Shown here one piece after another: positions 5,072-6,771 of a stretch of DNA of 6,771 bases. The notes below the pieces were generated by a model. That model had not been told where the DNA came from. It worked only from the letters and a program-made list of their open reading frames with translations, and did not search any database. Where the stretch lies: contig JAPLSP010000264.1 in assembly GCA_026398575.1 (NCBI GenBank), positions 1 through 6,771 of the forward strand. Reading direction: 5' to 3'. This DNA comes from Candidatus Sumerlaeota bacterium. GTDB lineage: Bacteria; Sumerlaeota; Sumerlaeia; JADFCT01. Position numbers and translations under genes: made by a program. The number at the start of each line of letters is the position of its first letter. Position 1 is the stretch's first letter.

Positions 5072-6331
5072 ATGAACCACACTGAAATCCTATCCTGGCT
5101 TCTCGAAAGCGACGTGGAACGGCTTGAAGAGCTCTGGCGGCGCGCCGACGAAACACGCAAGGCCAACGTCGGCGATGAAGTGCATCTGCGCGGCCTGATC
5201 GAATTCTCGAATTATTGCGCGCGGCAATGCGCCTATTGCGGCCTGCGGGCGCCCAACCAAAAAATCGTTCGTTATCGCATGACGCAAGACGATATCCTCG
5301 AATGCGCTCGCAAAGCCGTGGAATTCGGTTACGGAACCGTCGTCATGCAATCGGGCGAAGATTATGGCGTCACCCAGGAATGGATGGCCAATGTCATTCG
5401 CCTCATCCGGCGCGAAACGCCGCTGGCGGTCACGCTGAGTTTGGGCGAGCGCTCCGATGAGGATATGCGCGTCTGGCGCGAGGCGGGAGCGGACCGATAT
5501 CTGCTGCGATTTGAAACCTCCAACGACACGCTCTACGAAAAAATCCACCCCAGCCTGCCCGGAAAAAAATCCGACCGGTGCGCCATCCTGCGAACGCTCA
5601 AGTCGCTCGGATACGAAGCCGGCAGCGGCGTCATGATCGGCATTCCAGGCCAGACCTACGAAGACCTAGTCAACGATCTGTTGCTCTTCCGCGAACTTGA
5701 CCTCGACATGATCGGCATCGGCCCCTACATCCCCCACCCCGAAACCCCGCTTGGAGCGCCAATTGACGATTTACGATTGACGATTGACGATTCCTCCCGG
5801 GCCGATCTGGAATCTCAAACTCCAAGTTCCAAGGCAATGGAAAAGGATTCAGGCATCAGGAGCCAGGGAGGGAAAATTGCAGATCGCCCAATCAAGAACA
5901 GGAATCGTCAATCGTCAATCGTCAATCGTCAATCGTCAGCCCTGATCTGCAATCCGCAATCCGCAATCCGCAATCCGCAATCCCAAGCCCCCAACACCGA
6001 GCTGATGACCTATAAGATGATCGCCTTGACGCGCCTGATATGCCCCTGGGCCAATATCCCCAGCACCACAGCGCTCGCAACGCTAAACAAGGCCACCGGC
6101 CGCGAGCTCGGCCTCTCGCGCGGCGCCAACATCGTCATGCCCAACCTAACGCCGCCCAAGTATCGCGTGCTCTACGAAATCTATCCCGCCAAGGCCTGCA
6201 TCAACGAAACCGCCGAGCAATGTCAACTCTGCCTCGAAGGCCGCATCCACTCCCTCGGCCGCCGCGTCGGCAGCGGCCCCGGCGGCGTCCGCCGGGCTGG
6301 CAAAGCCCCTCGCGGTATCCGTCGCATCTGA
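5072..6331 (+). CDS. hydE: [FeFe]-hydrogenase maturation radical SAM protein HydE, with a ~76-residue in-frame repeat insertion
   Basis: Cytoplasmic radical SAM enzyme that, with HydG and HydF, builds the [2Fe] subcluster of the [FeFe]-hydrogenase H-cluster; HydE works on the Fe(CO)2CN-cysteine species made by HydG. The SAM cluster motif is C49-x3-C53-x2-C56 within NYCARQCAYCGLR. Also typical are GDEVHLRGLIEFSNYC, SLGERSDEDMRVWREAGADR, LRFETSN, GYEAGSGVMIGIPGQT and GIGPYIPHPETPLG. The C-terminal CINETAEQCQLC keeps the CX7CX2C motif of the accessory cluster seen in Thermotoga HydE, which argues against the relative PylB. The normal run from PHPETPLG to NTELMTYKMIALTR is interrupted by residues about 230-305, low-complexity sequence from heptamer repeats. 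Without it the protein is about 342 aa, the usual length. The last residues (IRRI) and stop lie in a second nonamer array. The ATG at 5072 fits the family N-terminus. Whether the insertion is tolerated is unknown, but the frame is open. Confidence 0.93.
   Translation: MNHTEILSWLLESDVERLEELWRRADETRKANVGDEVHLRGLIEFSNYCARQCAYCGLRAPNQKIVRYRMTQDDILECARKAVEFGYGTVVMQSGEDYGVTQEWMANVIRLIRRETPLAVTLSLGERSDEDMRVWREAGADRYLLRFETSNDTLYEKIHPSLPGKKSDRCAILRTLKSLGYEAGSGVMIGIPGQTYEDLVNDLLLFRELDLDMIGIGPYIPHPETPLGAPIDDLRLTIDDSSRADLESQTPSSKAMEKDSGIRSQGGKIADRPIKNRNRQSSIVNRQSSALICNPQSAIRNPQSQAPNTELMTYKMIALTRLICPWANIPSTTALATLNKATGRELGLSRGANIVMPNLTPPKYRVLYEIYPAKACINETAEQCQLCLEGRIHSLGRRVGSGPGGVRRAGKAPRGIRRI
5762..5933. 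repeat. 33-bp inverted repeat, 32/33 identical, 106-bp spacer
   Basis: The left arm (5762-5794) is ATTGACG, ATTTACG, ATTGACG, ATTGACG, ATTCC. The right arm (5901-5933) is GGAAT followed by four CGTCAAT, the exact reverse complement except at left-arm base 5772 (T where G is expected). Each arm is thus a four-unit heptamer array and the two arms face each other. Single-stranded DNA or the hydE mRNA could form a long hairpin here. Confidence 0.92.
5815..5826. repeat. TCAAACTCCAAG phrase, copy 1
   Basis: This 12-mer in the core of the hydE insertion recurs exactly at 6393-6404, outside the gene and next to the downstream nonamer array. Copy 1 continues TTCCAAG and copy 2 continues CCTCAAG, so both look like variants of one CCAAG-rich dispersed phrase. 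Sharing it links the insertion to the downstream repeat cluster. Confidence 0.6.
5949..5983. repeat. GCAATCC heptamer array, five exact units
   Basis: Five identical GCAATCC units in a row, inside hydE near the right end of the insertion. Read in the hydE frame they give a seven-residue repeat (NPQSAIR, then NPQSQ). The unit has no stop codon in any frame in this orientation. It differs from the ATTGACG heptamer of the inverted repeat, so two heptamer families lie together. Confidence 0.92.
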
Positions 6332-6379
6332 CTCGTCCGACCGGTCCGACGCGTCCGACCGGTCCGACCACTCCGACAT
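6317..6379. repeat. Nonamer tandem array overlapping the hydE stop codon
   Basis: Five clear 9-bp units from 6335: GTCCGACCG, GTCCGACGC, GTCCGACCG, GTCCGACCA, CTCCGACAT. Two decayed units in the same phase precede them: ATCCGTCGC (6317) and ATCTGACTC (6326). The hydE TGA (6329-6331) is inside the second of these, so the last codons of hydE appear to be derived from the array. Junctions between units make small palindromes (GACCGGTC, GACGCGTC). No terminator is visible in or after it. Confidence 0.8.
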
Positions 6380-6392
6380 CTGCAGCCCACCT

Positions 6393-6404
6393 TCAAACTC
6401 CAAG
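6393..6404. repeat. TCAAACTCCAAG phrase, copy 2
   Basis: Exact second copy of the 12-mer at 5815-5826. It lies between the downstream nonamer array and the stop codon of the small - strand gene. The bases between the array and this copy (6380-6392) show nothing else. Confidence 0.6.
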
Positions 6405-6406
6405 CC

Positions 6407-6673
6407 TCAAGCCGCCAGCGCTTTTTCTGCAACTGCCAAAGCCGCAATTGGTTGGCTTTCGAGATAGAGTGTATCATAACTTAAATCCAAATCGCCAGGC
6501 CATTCGACAGAACCTGCCACTACTCGCGCAGCCTTAAAGACAGCGCGATTTTGCAGATGGGTAAAAACGCCGAGCGATAAGTAAGGTTTCATGTCAAATA
6601 TCCGGCGTTCACCACTCTCGAATACGAGCTCTAGCGCGAGTTTACTGAGAATCGCAACCTCGCTCGTTACCAG
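6407..6673 (-). CDS. Small DUF2442-type protein; start codon unclear
   Basis: The stop is TGA at 6409-6407. The peptide LELVFESGERRIFDMKPYLS, then LGVF, then VEWPGDLDLSYDTLY, has the DUF2442 (NE0471 N-terminal-like) pattern: F.NGE.R.FD...YL..GVF..L.....F......G...WP...DL..DTLY. The first ATG (6592) would give 61 aa and cut off two conserved strands. The open frame goes on upstream to a stop at 6679-6677, and that stretch (TSEVAILSKLALELVFESGE) fits the family N-terminus. Between that stop and 6592 there is no ATG, GTG or TTG, only CTG (6673) and ATT (6652); the coordinates use the CTG. It may be a rare-start gene or a remnant whose start was lost. The family is of unknown function, often found with DUF4160 in toxin-antitoxin-like pairs; no such partner is seen. 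It is convergent to hydE. Confidence 0.62.
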   Translation of the reverse strand: MVTSEVAILSKLALELVFESGERRIFDMKPYLSLGVFTHLQNRAVFKAARVVAGSVEWPGDLDLSYDTLYLESQPIAALAVAEKALAA

Positions 6674-6709
6674 CGATTAATTAGATCGTTGAATGAGGCG
6701 GGGTTACAA
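6652..6709. repeat. Imperfect 58-bp palindrome over the 5' end of the DUF2442 gene
   Basis: Outer arms GCAACCTCGC (6654-6663) and GCGGGGTTAC (6697-6706) pair at 8 of 10 positions. Inner arms CAGCGAT (6671-6677) and ATCGTTG (6685-6691) pair at 6 of 7, around TAATTAG. Unpaired spacers of 7 and 5 bases separate the two stems. The remaining bases to 6771 are AT-richer; on the - strand a frame open from the window edge ends at TAG (6720-6718), too short to call. Confidence 0.4.
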
Positions 6710-6771
6710 GCGGTTTTCTAACATCTCTTTACGTATACATAAAACACAGTCAAACCACGCCCATATTTATC

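Larger units (their letters stand above)
5759..5986. mobile_element. In-frame palindromic insertion element inside hydE, built on heptamer arrays
   Basis: About 228 bp (76 codons) with no counterpart in HydE. Boundaries are estimated from where family similarity stops (TPLGAP) and resumes (QAPNTELMTYK). Order: heptamer arm 5762-5794; unique core 5795-5900; inverted heptamer arm 5901-5933 with a decayed fifth unit to 5940; a short linker; the GCAATCC array 5949-5983. The core has nested inverted pairs: CGATCTG (5803-5809) with CAGATCG (5880-5886), and ATTGCAGATC (5876-5885) with GATCTGCAAT (5944-5953). The encoded peptide is polar and low complexity, likely a surface loop. A similar GCNCCN codon pair (Ala-Pro) lies on both sides, a possible diverged target duplication. 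There is no transposase; it would have to be non-autonomous. Confidence 0.75.

Noticed and set aside
5762..5983. CRISPR array
   Set aside because: Repeat units are 7 bp without spacers, in opposite orientations, inside an open reading frame; no cas genes are present.
5759..5986. Intein or self-splicing intron in hydE
   Set aside because: About 76 codons is too short for an intein, with no N-terminal Cys/Ser block or HN end, and the segment lacks group I or II intron features and is translated in frame.
5072..6331. PylB or BioB instead of HydE
   Set aside because: PHPETPL, LGERSDED...ADRYLLRFET and the CX7CX2C accessory cysteines match HydE; no pyrrolysine or biotin genes are near.
6040..6537. 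165-codon + strand frame across the end of hydE and the nonamer array
   Set aside because: It starts inside hydE in another frame, is very Arg/Pro rich, and its TGPTRPTGPT stretch is just the array translated.
6652..6709. Integron attC site
   Set aside because: AAC and GTT triplets and a two-stem fold at about the right length are present, but the R boxes do not fit RYYYAAC and GTTRRRY, the site overlaps the DUF2442 coding region, and no integrase or second site is seen.

Overview
The window reads as chromosomal DNA from an uncultivated, GC-rich (moderately, not extremely) anaerobic Gram-negative-type bacterium. This rests on a glycosidase tail of the kind common in Planctomycetota, Verrucomicrobiota and Bacteroidota, a large secreted protein with divergent InlB-type repeat domains, a lipoprotein-like metallopeptidase, and an [FeFe]-hydrogenase maturase (HydE), which implies hydrogen metabolism by fermentation. 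The phylum cannot be fixed from the sequence; a PVC-like, Sumerlaeota-like or Omnitrophota-like lineage is only a guess.

Layout. Positions 1-231 hold the C-terminal end of a glycosidase (GH127-like), followed by a 180-bp spacer that starts with a diverged second copy of the gene's last ~34 bp and contains a stem-loop. Positions 412-2628 encode a 738-aa secreted protein of unknown function. A 31-bp perfect palindrome (2635-2665) separates it from a CDF-family cation efflux transporter (best start 2674, stop 3588). Then comes a predicted membrane-anchored gluzincin-like metallopeptidase (3638-4987), then hydE (5072-6331). All of these are on the + strand. A small DUF2442-type gene without a normal start codon lies on the - strand (6407-6673).

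The notable part is around hydE. Four short-unit tandem arrays lie within 1.4 kb: a 9-bp array just before the gene, two different 7-bp arrays (one of them in inverted orientation at two places) inside it, and another 9-bp array that runs over its stop codon. The internal material forms a ~228-bp in-frame insertion with 33-bp inverted repeats (32/33 matching). It adds about 76 residues at one point of an otherwise complete HydE; subtracting it gives about 342 residues, the family's usual size. The only mismatch in the inverted repeat is the base that turns a would-be in-frame TGA into TTA. This resembles, in principle, the in-frame palindromic elements of Rickettsia, but with heptamer arrays as arms, and it is the best candidate here for something undescribed.

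The genes do not form one evident pathway. The three middle genes could share a transcript by spacing, but the palindrome before the transporter suggests separate control. No hydF, hydG or hydrogenase structural gene is in the window.
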